From Chitinophaga pinensis (GTDB lineage Bacteria > Bacteroidota > Bacteroidia > NS11-12g > UBA9320): a DNA stretch of 44,263 nucleotides. The notes under the pieces were generated by a model. That model worked only from the letters and a program-made list of their open reading frames with translations. It searched no databases and had not been told where the DNA came from. Of the stretch, positions 1-7,911 are shown piece by piece (within the stretch, counting starts at the first letter, position 1; each line of letters begins with the position of its first letter). The position numbers were made by a program, and so were the translations under genes. The stretch is taken from NCBI GenBank assembly GCA_945889315.1, contig CAMDBP010000012.1, positions 1 through 44,263 on the forward strand, given 5' to 3'.

Positions 1-115
1 CAAAAGTGGCGGTTCAGTACTCCGCAGACACATTTGTGGTTAATCAAAGTTTGGTTCTCCGCATCAACATTTGTGGTGAAAATCGCCACCTTCGCCAAGC
101 CCGAAACCGTTGGTG
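1..115 (+). other. attC site A (5' part cut off)
   Basis: The window starts inside the left arm (gcgg preceded by caaaagtg). The right arm cgccaccttcgccaagccc (about 85-103) is almost identical to the right arm of site D at 6832-6850. R' is GTTGGTG at 109-115. The loop begins with the ggttcagt motif shared with sites B, C and D. R'' and the outer left arm lie outside the window. Confidence 0.8.
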
Positions 116-168
116 GCAAGTGTGACGGACAAAACAAACAACTGACATAAACAGTAAAAAAATGTAAA

Positions 169-690
169 ATGACAAAACAAGAATTAATCAAATCGTTTTA
201 TGACAATCACAAAGAAATGAGTGATTATGTTAATTCATTGACTGACGAACAGTTTGTTTACAGTCATAACGGAAAATGGACAGCAGGTCAACAATTCAGT
301 CACGTTTACTTGACTTTGTTGCCATTTCCTAAAATACTTCCCTCAAAGGAATTTATTGAGCAGAAATTTGGAAAAATAGACCGACCGATTTGGGATTACG
401 AAACTGTTCTTAAAAACTATTTCAAGACAAGTCTTAAAGCACCGCAACAATTTTTACCCGAACAAATAAATACAGAACAAAAGGCTACAATTACAGACGA
501 TTTACAGAAAATTTTGCTGACCATTCAGCAGTTGTTAGACCAATACACAGACGAAGAACTGGACACGCTAGTTTTGCCACATCCTTTACTTGGTAAAATG
601 ACAATTAGAGAAATGTTTTACTTGATGACTTACCACGCCACACATCATCTTGGACAAACAGAAAAAAACTTGGAACAACTGAAAAGATGA
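169..690 (+). CDS. DinB/YfiT-like metal-dependent protein (cassette 1)
   Basis: A 173-aa protein of the DinB_2 four-helix-bundle superfamily. Members are often metal-dependent thiol (for example bacillithiol) transferases or stress proteins of unknown substrate. The three expected metal-ligand histidines are visible: H45 in QQFSHVYL, and H156 and H160 in YHATHHLGQ near the C terminus. Length is normal for the family. No signal peptide or membrane segment is seen, so it should be cytoplasmic. It is the only gene of the first complete cassette, beginning about 60 bp after the cassette border and ending 19 bp before R'' of attC B. No TAnnTTTG box is seen in the 50 bp upstream, so it may depend on an upstream promoter. 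The fold is fairly sure; the reaction is unknown. Confidence 0.75.
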   Translation: MTKQELIKSFYDNHKEMSDYVNSLTDEQFVYSHNGKWTAGQQFSHVYLTLLPFPKILPSKEFIEQKFGKIDRPIWDYETVLKNYFKTSLKAPQQFLPEQINTEQKATITDDLQKILLTIQQLLDQYTDEELDTLVLPHPLLGKMTIREMFYLMTYHATHHLGQTEKNLEQLKR

Positions 691-708
691 ACAATAAAAA
701 ACACCAGC

Positions 709-840
709 CACCAACAGCAGTTTGGCAAAATGGCGGGTTCAGTGCTAAAATGAACATTCGGATTTCTAATAGACATTAGTGCTAAATTGAAAGTAAGTGC
801 TTCTAAATCCGCCACTTCGCCAAGCTGCAAAACGTTATAG
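709..840 (+). other. attC site B
   Basis: A 132-bp site. R'' is CACCAAC (709-715). The left arm cagtttggcaaaatggcgg (718-736) pairs with the right arm ccgccacttcgccaagctg (809-827), 16 of 19 exact with the other three allowing G-T wobble. R' is GTTATAG (834-840). The 72-nt loop starts with gttcagtg. R'' matches R' of the preceding site A, as expected for a cassette border. Confidence 0.88.
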
Positions 841-865
841 CCGATTTTAAACCAACATTATTACA

Positions 866-3800
866 ATGACAAAATTTATAATACAAACTCTGACAACGTT
901 TTTAATTATAGCAAATGTGAAAGCCCAACCACCATCTGGGGCAGTGGCGGCAAAACCGAATATCATTTATTATGCAGGTGGAAGCTGCAAATTTTATGAC
1001 ATAAACGACAACCTACTACTTTCAGTAGATGCCGCTGAAGCTGGATGGTCAGCAACTCCTGCAAAAACAGCATGGGCAGTTGTAACACCAAGTAATGGAG
1101 GATACTATGAATTTCCTAACTACAGCAACAACGCACCAACCCATAATATGGGACAATACCTGCAACCATTCTGGAAATCAGATACCATTTACAATGAGCT
1201 GGTGCTTTTAAAGGGGGTAAATACCACAGCAAACCTAATGTTTAAACCCTCTAAAATTATTTCGGTTACCAACTATGATTTTTCTCAATCATTTATTCAA
1301 AATACTGATTTTTCTGTTACAGGGAATGTAATCAAACAACTAACAGCAAAAGTTTCTTCTTCTGTTTCAATTGTAGCTGGAAAAAAGGGAAATGGACAGC
1401 CCAATGGTTTGATGAATACCAAAGCCACTTCTTGGACTTGTGTTAGTTACATTCCAGACAGAACCAATTGGAATGGCTCATCATTGCTAGGATACAAAGG
1501 CGATAAATTACCTAAAACCATGACTAAATTAAAAGCAGGTCAAGCTGTTAAAATTCAGGCTTATGGTATGAGTATTACGGCTGGTCTTAATGTAAGTGGA
1601 TTTGCCGGTGATGATAAAAATTTTACTCCAACTGCACCTTATATGCATAGTTATGTAGATTTATTGGAGAATGCTTTGGAAGCAAGATTTGGTTCCGATA
1701 TTACCATGATTAACGGTTCTTGTGGAGGTAAAATGGTAGCTTGGATAGATCAATATTGCGAGAGTATGGTTGTGCCAAATGTTCCTGATTTAGTTATGTT
1801 AGACATGGGAATGAATGACATTTGGGGAACAACCTCAAATGCAGCTTTTAAAGCAAGTATGCAATCGTGTATCAATAAAATAAAAACGGCTAACCCCAAT
1901 ACTGAGTTTATTCTCTTAGGCAATATGTTGCCGGATGTGAATTCGCAGGGGGCTCCATCTAATGGCGATGTGTTGATGTATGGATTCTTATCTCAACTCA
2001 AAAGTTTGGAAACCACAGGCATTGCAGTTTTTGACATGACCACTTTAAGCGATACCATTTATAAAAGAAAAGGCGCAACACATTGTCATTCCAATTCACT
2101 GCATCCTAACGATTATTTAGCCCGATGGTACGCGCAAGGCTTAGCCGAATTGTTTAACGATGGCAGTACAATGAATAAAACGGCTAAAAAATATTATGTA
2201 AATACAACAGGCAACAATACCGACGGATTGAGTATAGCGAATGCATGGACAAGCTTGGATAAAATCAATGCCAAGAATTTTAACGCAGGTGATACAATCG
2301 TTTTCGAAGGTGGGAAAACATTTATAGGTAATATTGAATTTGACAACAACGATGGAAATTCAGCTACAAAGCCAATTATCATTACTACTTATGGGTCAGG
2401 CCAAGCAACCATAAACACTAACCTAACAACTAAATGTGGATTTAAAGCCACCAATACTCAAGGATTTCAAATCAGTAATCTTAAATTTTTGGGACCTGGA
2501 AATGGAACCCAAAAAGACATTGATGGCATGTTGTTTTTTACAAGCAATCAAGCTGGATATTTAAGCAACATACAAATAAAAAACTGTGAAGTAAGTGGTT
2601 TTGGTTATTGCGGAATACGTTTCTATTCCAACTGGGATGACAATGTGAAAGCAGGTTATAAAGATGTCCTTATTGATCAATGCAAAGTTCACGATTGTCG
2701 AGAAAATGGCATCGTATCATTTGGGTACGATGTGCAAACCACTAATTTTTATCATCATAAAAAATTTATTATAAGAAATACAGAAGTGTATAACATAACA
2801 GGGTATGCGTCTTCTACACACAAAGGAAGTGGAATAGTTTTATCGCAATTAGATTCTAGTCTAATTGAACGCTGTGTCGCGTACAATACCGGAACAGCCA
2901 ATACAGCTTGTGGCGGTCCGGGAGGAATTTGGGTATGGTCGGCCAATGCTGTAACCATACAATATTGCGAAAGCCACCACAATTCATCAGGAACTTCAAC
3001 CGGTTGTGATGGTTTAGGTTTTGACTTGGACGGTGGTGTTACAAATTCTATAATCCAATATTGCTATTCTCATGACAATGATGGTGCAGGTTACCTGTTG
3101 GGGAATTTTACGGGCGCTAGAGCATGGGGCAATAATGCAGTTAGGTACTGTATAAGTGCAAACGATGCCAAAACCAATAATTCAGCAGTAACATTATTTA
3201 CAGCACCTAGCACCACATGGAATGGACTAAAACTTTACAACAATACCATTTATGTAAGTCCATCTTCCAAAAACAAATACTCAACTTTTGGTGCTTTTCA
3301 AATGACAGATTATGGAACAAATATGTCAGGTGTGGAATGCTATAACAATATTTTTTACACTACTGGTGGACTACCTTTGGTAACTGTTCCAAACACTTTT
3401 GTAGCTCAAACACCTAAGTTTATCGGCAATTTATATTATACAAACGGAGAACCTTTTTCAATAACATACGGCAGCAAATACACTTCATTAACAGACTTTA
3501 GAAGTGCTGGTTCCTATTGTGAAAAAAATGGCAGCAATAACACTGGTTTATTCGTAGATCCAATTTTAATTAACACCAATAAAAGTCCATTGACCGTTTT
3601 TCCAAAACCAACAGATTCTTTGAATGCATTTCATTTTTCTCAAATGTCTCCATGCAGAAATGCAGGCTTAGATTTGCAAACACTTTTTAGTGTTAATATG
3701 GGCAACCGAGATTATTGGGGCAATAAAATAAAAAACGAAAATGCATACGACATAGGATCTTTTGAATGGGAAAGCCAAACTTCAGGTATATTCTCGTTAG

Positions 3801-4048
3801 AGTTTTCAAGTTTTGAGATATATCCAAATCCAATTGGAAATGAAGACTTAATCATTGATATCACTAAAAACTACAGTCCAAAAACTCAACTTGACTTATT
3901 TGATATTACTGGCAAGTTGTGCTTTTCACAAAAATTAATTGAAGGGAAAAACACAATAAGAACACAATCTTTGCCAAAAGGATTGTACATTGTCATAGTT
4001 AGTGATGGATTAAAGTCACAATCATTCAAAGTAATTAAGAGTGAGTAA
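866..4048 (+). CDS. Secreted SGNH-hydrolase / parallel beta-helix protein with T9SS sorting domain (cassette 2)
   Basis: A 1060-aa secreted protein. Residues 1-20 form a signal peptide ending in ANVKA-Q. Residues about 225-430 look like an SGNH/GDSL hydrolase: the nucleophile is probably S236 in AYGMSIT, block III is GMND (315-318), and the C-terminal block is SLHPND with H413. About 440-960 is a right-handed beta-helix of PbH1-type repeats rich in Asn (YYVNTTGNN, IQYCESHHN, IIQYCYSHDND). The last about 75 residues (IYPNP ... GLYIVIV ... FKVIKSE) match the type A T9SS C-terminal domain. It is likely an extracellular or surface carbohydrate esterase with polysaccharide binding or lyase-like ability; the substrate is unknown. 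It fills a 3.3-kb integron cassette, ending 6 bp before the GCTATAAC R'' box of attC C, which is very large for a cassette. Confidence 0.8.
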   Translation: MTKFIIQTLTTFLIIANVKAQPPSGAVAAKPNIIYYAGGSCKFYDINDNLLLSVDAAEAGWSATPAKTAWAVVTPSNGGYYEFPNYSNNAPTHNMGQYLQPFWKSDTIYNELVLLKGVNTTANLMFKPSKIISVTNYDFSQSFIQNTDFSVTGNVIKQLTAKVSSSVSIVAGKKGNGQPNGLMNTKATSWTCVSYIPDRTNWNGSSLLGYKGDKLPKTMTKLKAGQAVKIQAYGMSITAGLNVSGFAGDDKNFTPTAPYMHSYVDLLENALEARFGSDITMINGSCGGKMVAWIDQYCESMVVPNVPDLVMLDMGMNDIWGTTSNAAFKASMQSCINKIKTANPNTEFILLGNMLPDVNSQGAPSNGDVLMYGFLSQLKSLETTGIAVFDMTTLSDTIYKRKGATHCHSNSLHPNDYLARWYAQGLAELFNDGSTMNKTAKKYYVNTTGNNTDGLSIANAWTSLDKINAKNFNAGDTIVFEGGKTFIGNIEFDNNDGNSATKPIIITTYGSGQATINTNLTTKCGFKATNTQGFQISNLKFLGPGNGTQKDIDGMLFFTSNQAGYLSNIQIKNCEVSGFGYCGIRFYSNWDDNVKAGYKDVLIDQCKVHDCRENGIVSFGYDVQTTNFYHHKKFIIRNTEVYNITGYASSTHKGSGIVLSQLDSSLIERCVAYNTGTANTACGGPGGIWVWSANAVTIQYCESHHNSSGTSTGCDGLGFDLDGGVTNSIIQYCYSHDNDGAGYLLGNFTGARAWGNNAVRYCISANDAKTNNSAVTLFTAPSTTWNGLKLYNNTIYVSPSSKNKYSTFGAFQMTDYGTNMSGVECYNNIFYTTGGLPLVTVPNTFVAQTPKFIGNLYYTNGEPFSITYGSKYTSLTDFRSAGSYCEKNGSNNTGLFVDPILINTNKSPLTVFPKPTDSLNAFHFSQMSPCRNAGLDLQTLFSVNMGNRDYWGNKIKNENAYDIGSFEWESQTSGIFSLEFSSFEIYPNPIGNEDLIIDITKNYSPKTQLDLFDITGKLCFSQKLIEGKNTIRTQSLPKGLYIVIVSDGLKSQSFKVIKSE

Positions 4049-4054
4049 AACCAG

Positions 4055-4186
4055 CTATAACAGCACCTACAAGAAATTGGCGGTTCAGTGGTTAAATGAA
4101 GCTTTGTGCTTCGTGTCAAGTTCAGTGGTGACAGACAGTTTTCGTCTCCGAAATCGCCAACTTCTTGTAGCTGCAAAACGTTATGC
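4055..4186 (+). other. attC site C
   Basis: A 132-bp site. R'' is CTATAAC (4055-4061). The left arm ctacaagaaattggcg (4067-4082) pairs with cgccaacttcttgtag (4155-4170), 15 of 16 exact and one G-T. R' is GTTATGC (4180-4186). The 72-nt loop carries gttcagtg twice. R'' is the complement of R' of site B. Confidence 0.9.
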
Positions 4187-4279
4187 GTCATGCATGGTCG
4201 TCCTGCGCACATTTGAAATAAATAATTTGTTTTACTTTTAAAAAAATTGCGTATTATAAATGAATTTTACAAAATTATT

Positions 4280-6619
4280 ATGACTAAAATAATAACAAAG
4301 TTTGCGCTCATTTTCTTCTTGTGCTTACAAAGCACAAACTCAAAAGCACAATGTTGCAATTACAAATTGCTTATGCAGGATAGCTATGGTGATGGTTGGA
4401 ATGGCGCTACACTTCAAGTATTAATAAATAACTTATCTGTTGGAACCTACAGCGCAAGCGGTGTCGGAAGCATGGCCTCTTTCTCGGTTTGTAACGGGGA
4501 TAGTTTGGATTTAATTTATACCCCTGGCATGTATGAAAACGAAAATACATACCAATTGCAGGATTCATCATGGAATATTGTTTTTCAGGATGGCCCTACT
4601 CCTGCTTCAGGTGGCGTATTCTCATCTATCGGAGATTGTACTACTCCCCTTCTGCTAGGAAGCCATCCATGCACAGCAATTCCAATTGATACAGGTTTAT
4701 GTATTTTTACAAATAATACTGGTTTTCCGGGAACCGGTTTGATTCCAAATTGCGGAAACTATGCGGGTAGCGATATGTGGTTTAGCATGCAAGTTCCTGC
4801 TTCGGGCAATTTGAGTTTTGAAACCGATAGTGGTAGTATAAATGATACTGGCCTGGCTGTATGGACAGATAGCACATGCACTAATCCGTATATTATAGGC
4901 TGTGATGATGATGCAGGCAATGGATATTATTCTTTTCTTTTTTTATCTGACCTAACTCCCGGGCAAACTATTTATATACAAGTATGGAAGTACGGAGGAG
5001 GCACAGGTTCATTTGAACTTTGTGTAACTGATTTAGGAACTGTAGTGATTGACAGTTCAGAAATTCCCATAGTAATGATAAACACTTTAGGACAAACGAT
5101 TATCGAGAACACAAAAGTGAACTGTGTTATGGATATTAAATACAATGGTGCGGGTAACATTACTTATGTAACCGATAGTGCAAATATTTATAGTGGCAAT
5201 ATTGGAATATCAATTAGAGGGCTCACTTCGGCTGGCTATCCGCAGCATCCTTATAGTGTTGAAACTCGCGATTCTGTGGGAGCTAATAATAATGTTTCGA
5301 TTTTAGGTATGCCTGCAGAAAATGATTGGGTTTTGTTATCTAATTTCAACGATCGCTCACTTATCAAAAACCTAATCTCTCTCAAGATTTTTGGAGAAAT
5401 GGGCAATTACAGTCCTCGAGCACAACTATGCGAAGTAATTATTGATAGCTCATACAAAGGTATTTATGTAATTGGAGAAAAAATTAAACGCGATGCCAAT
5501 CGTGTTAATATTGCTAAATTAACCGCTGCTGATACAACTGGAGATGACTTAACAGGTGGTTACATCCTTCAACAAAATTATTGGAACGCAAGCAACAGTT
5601 TTCAGTCTAATTATTCTCCTATAGACCATCCCGGTTTTGATGTTCACTTTGTGTATGAATATCCTGATGCGGCTACCATTCTACCTGCACAAAAGACATA
5701 CATTGCTTCCTATATTGACAGCCTTGAAACAGCACTTTACAGTACTAATTTTGCCGACCCCTTAAATGGATACCGAAAATATTTAGATGTAAATTCCTTT
5801 ATTGATTATTTTCTTGTCAATGAGTTAGCGAGAAGTGCAGATGGGTTTAAAAAGAGTGTTTTTTTTCATAAAGATAAATATTCAAACGGTGGTAAACTTA
5901 AAGCAGGACCCGTGTGGGACTTCGATTGGGCATGGAAAAATATGGCTGGTGTTTGTTCCTACTTCGAAGGATATTCAGGTGCCGGTTGGGCGCATCAAAT
6001 CAATGATTGCTTTACTGATAATTATTCAACAGGTTGGTATATTCGTTTGTTGCAAGATAGCACATTTAGCAACGAACTTCGCTGTAAGTATGAAAACTAC
6101 AGACAAACGATGTTAGATACAACAAATCTTTTCTCATACATTGACAGCATAAGAACGCTTGTTCAAAATGCTCAGGCAAGACATTTTCAAAAATGGCCAA
6201 TACTTGGAATGAGCGGACCCGCGCCCGATTTTGGACCTGTTGCCACCACTTATAATGCAGAATTAGATTCTCTAAAAGATTGGATTAGCATTAGATTGCA
6301 ATGGCTTGATGCAAATATTCCCGGGCTTTGCACTACAACAGGTGTAACAGAGACGGATTTATCAACTACCTTGAATTGTTATCCTAATCCTGCAAATGAT
6401 TATTTCAATATTAATTATTCCTTGACATCAACAACGAAAATATCCGTTCGTTTGTTTAATTATTTAGGTTCAGAAGTTTTGTCAACCACGCCAATAATGC
6501 AAAGTGCCGGGAATCATTCACTAAAACTCGAAACCCAAACTCTTTCAAATGGTGTTTATATTTTAAATTTTGAGATAGGAAAAAATGTTTTGTCAAAAAA
6601 AATAATTATCCTGAAATAA
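4280..6619 (+). CDS. Secreted CotH-kinase family protein with T9SS sorting domain (cassette 3)
   Basis: A 779-aa protein. The ATG at 4280 is chosen over a TTG at 4247 because it directly precedes a clean signal peptide (TKIITKFALIFFLCLQ ... KAQ). After it come a YGDGWNG domain common in secreted Bacteroidota proteins, then a pre-peptidase C-terminal-like domain (CTAIPIDTG ... GTGSFELCV, about 125-250), and then a CotH kinase domain (about 265-630) with IRGLTSAGYP, KGIYVIGEKIKRD and the core motif GPVWDFDWAWKN. The C terminus (CYPNP ... NGVYILNF ... KKIIILK) is a T9SS type A sorting domain. CotH proteins are atypical protein kinases first known from spore coats; bacterial secreted forms have unknown targets. 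It is the gene of a 2.7-kb cassette between attC C and D. Confidence 0.8.
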   Translation: MTKIITKFALIFFLCLQSTNSKAQCCNYKLLMQDSYGDGWNGATLQVLINNLSVGTYSASGVGSMASFSVCNGDSLDLIYTPGMYENENTYQLQDSSWNIVFQDGPTPASGGVFSSIGDCTTPLLLGSHPCTAIPIDTGLCIFTNNTGFPGTGLIPNCGNYAGSDMWFSMQVPASGNLSFETDSGSINDTGLAVWTDSTCTNPYIIGCDDDAGNGYYSFLFLSDLTPGQTIYIQVWKYGGGTGSFELCVTDLGTVVIDSSEIPIVMINTLGQTIIENTKVNCVMDIKYNGAGNITYVTDSANIYSGNIGISIRGLTSAGYPQHPYSVETRDSVGANNNVSILGMPAENDWVLLSNFNDRSLIKNLISLKIFGEMGNYSPRAQLCEVIIDSSYKGIYVIGEKIKRDANRVNIAKLTAADTTGDDLTGGYILQQNYWNASNSFQSNYSPIDHPGFDVHFVYEYPDAATILPAQKTYIASYIDSLETALYSTNFADPLNGYRKYLDVNSFIDYFLVNELARSADGFKKSVFFHKDKYSNGGKLKAGPVWDFDWAWKNMAGVCSYFEGYSGAGWAHQINDCFTDNYSTGWYIRLLQDSTFSNELRCKYENYRQTMLDTTNLFSYIDSIRTLVQNAQARHFQKWPILGMSGPAPDFGPVATTYNAELDSLKDWISIRLQWLDANIPGLCTTTGVTETDLSTTLNCYPNPANDYFNINYSLTSTTKISVRLFNYLGSEVLSTTPIMQSAGNHSLKLETQTLSNGVYILNFEIGKNVLSKKIIILK

Positions 6620-6631
6620 TAGTTTTTTTTG

Positions 6632-6721
6632 CCATAACATCTAAACTCAGGCGACACCATCACGGACTTTTAACAACCTTTGGTGCGTATCTCAAACAGT
6701 TGTTCCGTGCACGAGCAGATG
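6632..6721 (+). other. Possible degenerate attC-like hairpin in the tail of cassette 3
   Basis: An R''-like CCATAAC (6632-6638) is followed by nested complementary blocks: CATCT (6638-6642) with AGATG (6717-6721), CTC with GAG, CACGGA (6661-6666) with TCCGTG, and ACAAC with GTTGT. It ends in cacaaacg, like the sequence before R' in other sites, but the GTT R' box is missing and site D starts at once. It could be a decayed attC or a transcription-termination structure. Confidence 0.35.
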
Positions 6722-6728
6722 CACAAAC

Positions 6729-6863
6729 GCATAACACGGGTTTCGCAAAAGTGGCAGTTCAGTGCTTCGTATGACAGTTTTTTTTGTAAATTTGAAACTC
6801 GGTACTTCGAATGAAGTTTAGTCATGAAAATCGCCACCTTCGCCAAGCCCGAAAACGTTATGC
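6729..6863 (+). other. attC site D
   Basis: A 135-bp site. R'' is GCATAAC (6729-6735). The left arm gggtttcgcaaaagtggca (6738-6756) pairs with cgccaccttcgccaagccc (6832-6850), 14 of 19 exact plus wobbles. R' is GTTATGC (6857-6863). The loop starts with gttcagtg and contains TAAATTTG (6787-6794), a -7-like box. Its right arm is nearly identical to that of site A. Confidence 0.88.
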
Positions 6864-6902
6864 GGTCATTTTAAGAATAATTCACCTCAATTGTTTTTTC
6901 CT

Positions 6903-6910
6903 TATATTTG
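6903..6910 (+). promoter_or_regulatory. Probable -7 promoter box of the toxin-antitoxin cassette
   Basis: TATATTTG matches the Bacteroidota -7 consensus TAnnTTTG and ends 3 bp before the antitoxin ATG at 6914, so the transcript would have almost no leader. The -33 position shows only TTC at 19-bp spacing. Confidence 0.45.
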
Positions 6911-6913
6911 AAT

Positions 6914-7102
6914 ATGACCAAGACACAACTTCAAACTGAGATTCAAAAGGTTCTCGACAGTGTTCCTGAAACCATTTTACAAGACGTATTAGACTTTTTG
7001 AAGGCACTTCAAGATCAGCCAGCAGACAAGGTTAGATTGACAAATAACCTGCGTCAAATACTATCTGAGGATAAGGAACTTCTCGAGAAGCTTGCTCAAT
7101 GA
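6914..7102 (+). CDS. Putative antitoxin of a Doc/Fic toxin-antitoxin pair (cassette 4)
   Basis: A 62-aa, charged, helix-rich protein (MTKTQLQTEIQKVLDSVPE ... LEKLAQ). An in-frame TTG at 6908 would add only two residues; the ATG at 6914 is preferred. It overlaps the toxin gene by four bases (ATGA, 7099-7102), the classic antitoxin-toxin arrangement that couples translation. The sequence is not clearly Phd; it resembles short Bacteroidota proteins found before Fic/Doc genes. By position it should bind and neutralise the toxin and probably repress its own promoter. Its own -7 box is just upstream. Function is inferred from context. Confidence 0.65.
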   Translation: MTKTQLQTEIQKVLDSVPETILQDVLDFLKALQDQPADKVRLTNNLRQILSEDKELLEKLAQ

Positions 7103-7485
7103 TTGAACTACAAGACGTTCTAAATATTCACAACATCCTTATTGACAAGTTTGGAGGAAGTAAGGGTGTTCGCGACCAAGGCTCCTTAGAATCCGCCATA
7201 AATAGGCCATTCGCAACATTCGAAAAACACGACCTTTATCCAACTCCTTCTGACAAGGCAGCAGCAATTCTTGAAAGTATTTTAATTAATCATCCATTCA
7301 TTGATGGGAATAAAAGGACGGCATATGTTCTAATGAGGTTATTACTTCTGAACTATGGTTTTGACATTTTAGCAGATCAAGATGACAAATATAAAATGGT
7401 TATTTCGGCAAGTAAAGGTGACTTAAGATTTGATGGAATAAAGAATTGGATTGAAATACGACTCAGTAAGAAAAACGAGGCATAA
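7099..7485 (+). CDS. doc: Doc-type Fic-fold toxin (cassette 4)
   Basis: A 128-aa Fic/Doc family protein. The catalytic loop reads HPFIDGNKRTA (H65-A75), fitting HxFx(D/E)(G/A)NKR. It lacks the second arginine of AMPylating Fic enzymes, so it is closer to Doc, which in phage P1 phosphorylates EF-Tu and stops translation. Length equals that of Doc (about 126 aa). It is translated in overlap with the putative antitoxin. The stop codon almost touches R'' of attC E (7480-7486), so cassette and gene end together. Toxin-antitoxin genes are common in sedentary chromosomal integrons, where they are thought to stabilise the array. The family is sure; the molecular target is inferred. Confidence 0.85.
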   Translation: MIELQDVLNIHNILIDKFGGSKGVRDQGSLESAINRPFATFEKHDLYPTPSDKAAAILESILINHPFIDGNKRTAYVLMRLLLLNYGFDILADQDDKYKMVISASKGDLRFDGIKNWIEIRLSKKNEA

Positions 7486-7611
7486 CAACACCTAACCGCA
7501 AATGGCCCTCGGTTGTTCGCTGGCGTAATTTTTCTATATTTGATAAGCAGTTATCACGAAGAATGGTCCGCAATTGGGCCATCTGCGGCTAGCCGTCAAA
7601 CGACGTTAGTC
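7480..7611 (+). other. attC site E (last recognisable site)
   Basis: A 132-bp site. R'' is GCATAAC (7480-7486). The left arm ctaaccgcaaatggccc (7492-7508) pairs with gggccatctgcggctag (7576-7592), 15 of 17 exact. R' is GTTAGTC (7605-7611). The arms and loop differ from sites A-D (no gttcagtg), so this site is of another lineage. No GACTAAC partner box occurs downstream, so the array ends here. Confidence 0.88.
7513..7542 (+). promoter_or_regulatory. Promoter in the loop of attC E
   Basis: TTG (7513-7515), a 19-bp spacer, then TATATTTG (7535-7542): a full match to the Bacteroidota TTG-N19-TAnnTTTG promoter. It lies wholly in the unpaired loop of attC E and points to the genes after the array. 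It is the best two-box promoter match noticed in the window. Confidence 0.6.
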
Positions 7612-7691
7612 TAATTTTGAAAAGGAATTACTGTAATGGCAATTATAACTAGTTTTGAAAGTGACATAGATTACCGTAAACGATTTAAGAT

Positions 7692-7889
7692 ATGAGCCCA
7701 AATACCGATATAAATGAAAAAAGTAACAAATATTTACTGTTTGCGATTTTAGGAAATGTCCTGTTTTTCTATGTGAGTTACTTAGATTACGGATTTATCA
7801 GAGTCACATTTATCCATATTATTTGTGGTATTGTGCCATTACTCATTGCTATTTATAGGAGGTTCATTAAAAAACCTAAAATTACGTAG
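7692..7889 (+). CDS. Small membrane protein of unknown function
   Basis: A 65-aa protein with a polar N terminus (MSPNTDINEKSNK) and two hydrophobic segments (YLLFAILGNVLFFYVSYL and FIHIICGIVPLLIAIY), ending in a basic tail (RRFIKKPKIT). No family is recognised. It follows the last attC by 80 bp and may be read from the promoter in the attC loop. It could belong to a final cassette whose attC is lost, or to the flanking chromosome. The reading frame is short, so its status as a real gene is moderately sure. Confidence 0.5.
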   Translation: MSPNTDINEKSNKYLLFAILGNVLFFYVSYLDYGFIRVTFIHIICGIVPLLIAIYRRFIKKPKIT

Positions 7890-7911
7890 AGAGCTATGTT
7901 TCGACATTAAG

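Larger units (their letters stand above)
1..7611 (+). mobile_element. Integron gene-cassette array (four complete cassettes, five attC sites; left part cut by window edge)
   Basis: Five imperfect palindromes alternate with + strand genes. The four complete ones are 132, 132, 135 and 132 bp. Each ends in a GTT-containing R' box (109, 834, 4180, 6857, 7605). Cutting after each G gives cassettes of about 725 bp (110-834), 3346 bp (835-4180), 2677 bp (4181-6857) and 748 bp (6858-7605). For each cassette the left-border R' is the reverse complement of the right-border R'': GTTGGTGGC (109-117) with GCCACCAAC (707-715); GTTATAGC (834-841) with GCTATAAC (4054-4061); GTTATGCGT (4180-4188) with ACGCATAAC (6727-6735); GTTATGC (6857-6863) with GCATAAC (7480-7486). 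This is the signature of integrase-circularised cassettes. All genes point away from the expected integrase side, so intI and attI should lie left of the window; neither is seen here. Confidence 0.88.

Noticed and set aside
4041..4241. Open frame of 66 codons across attC C
   Set aside because: It overlaps the stop of the SGNH gene and reads through the whole attC palindrome; attC structure explains the sequence.
7825..7911. Longer start for the second small membrane protein
   Set aside because: This part overlaps the preceding gene in another frame and gives an unlikely N terminus; ATGs at 7912/7915 fit better.
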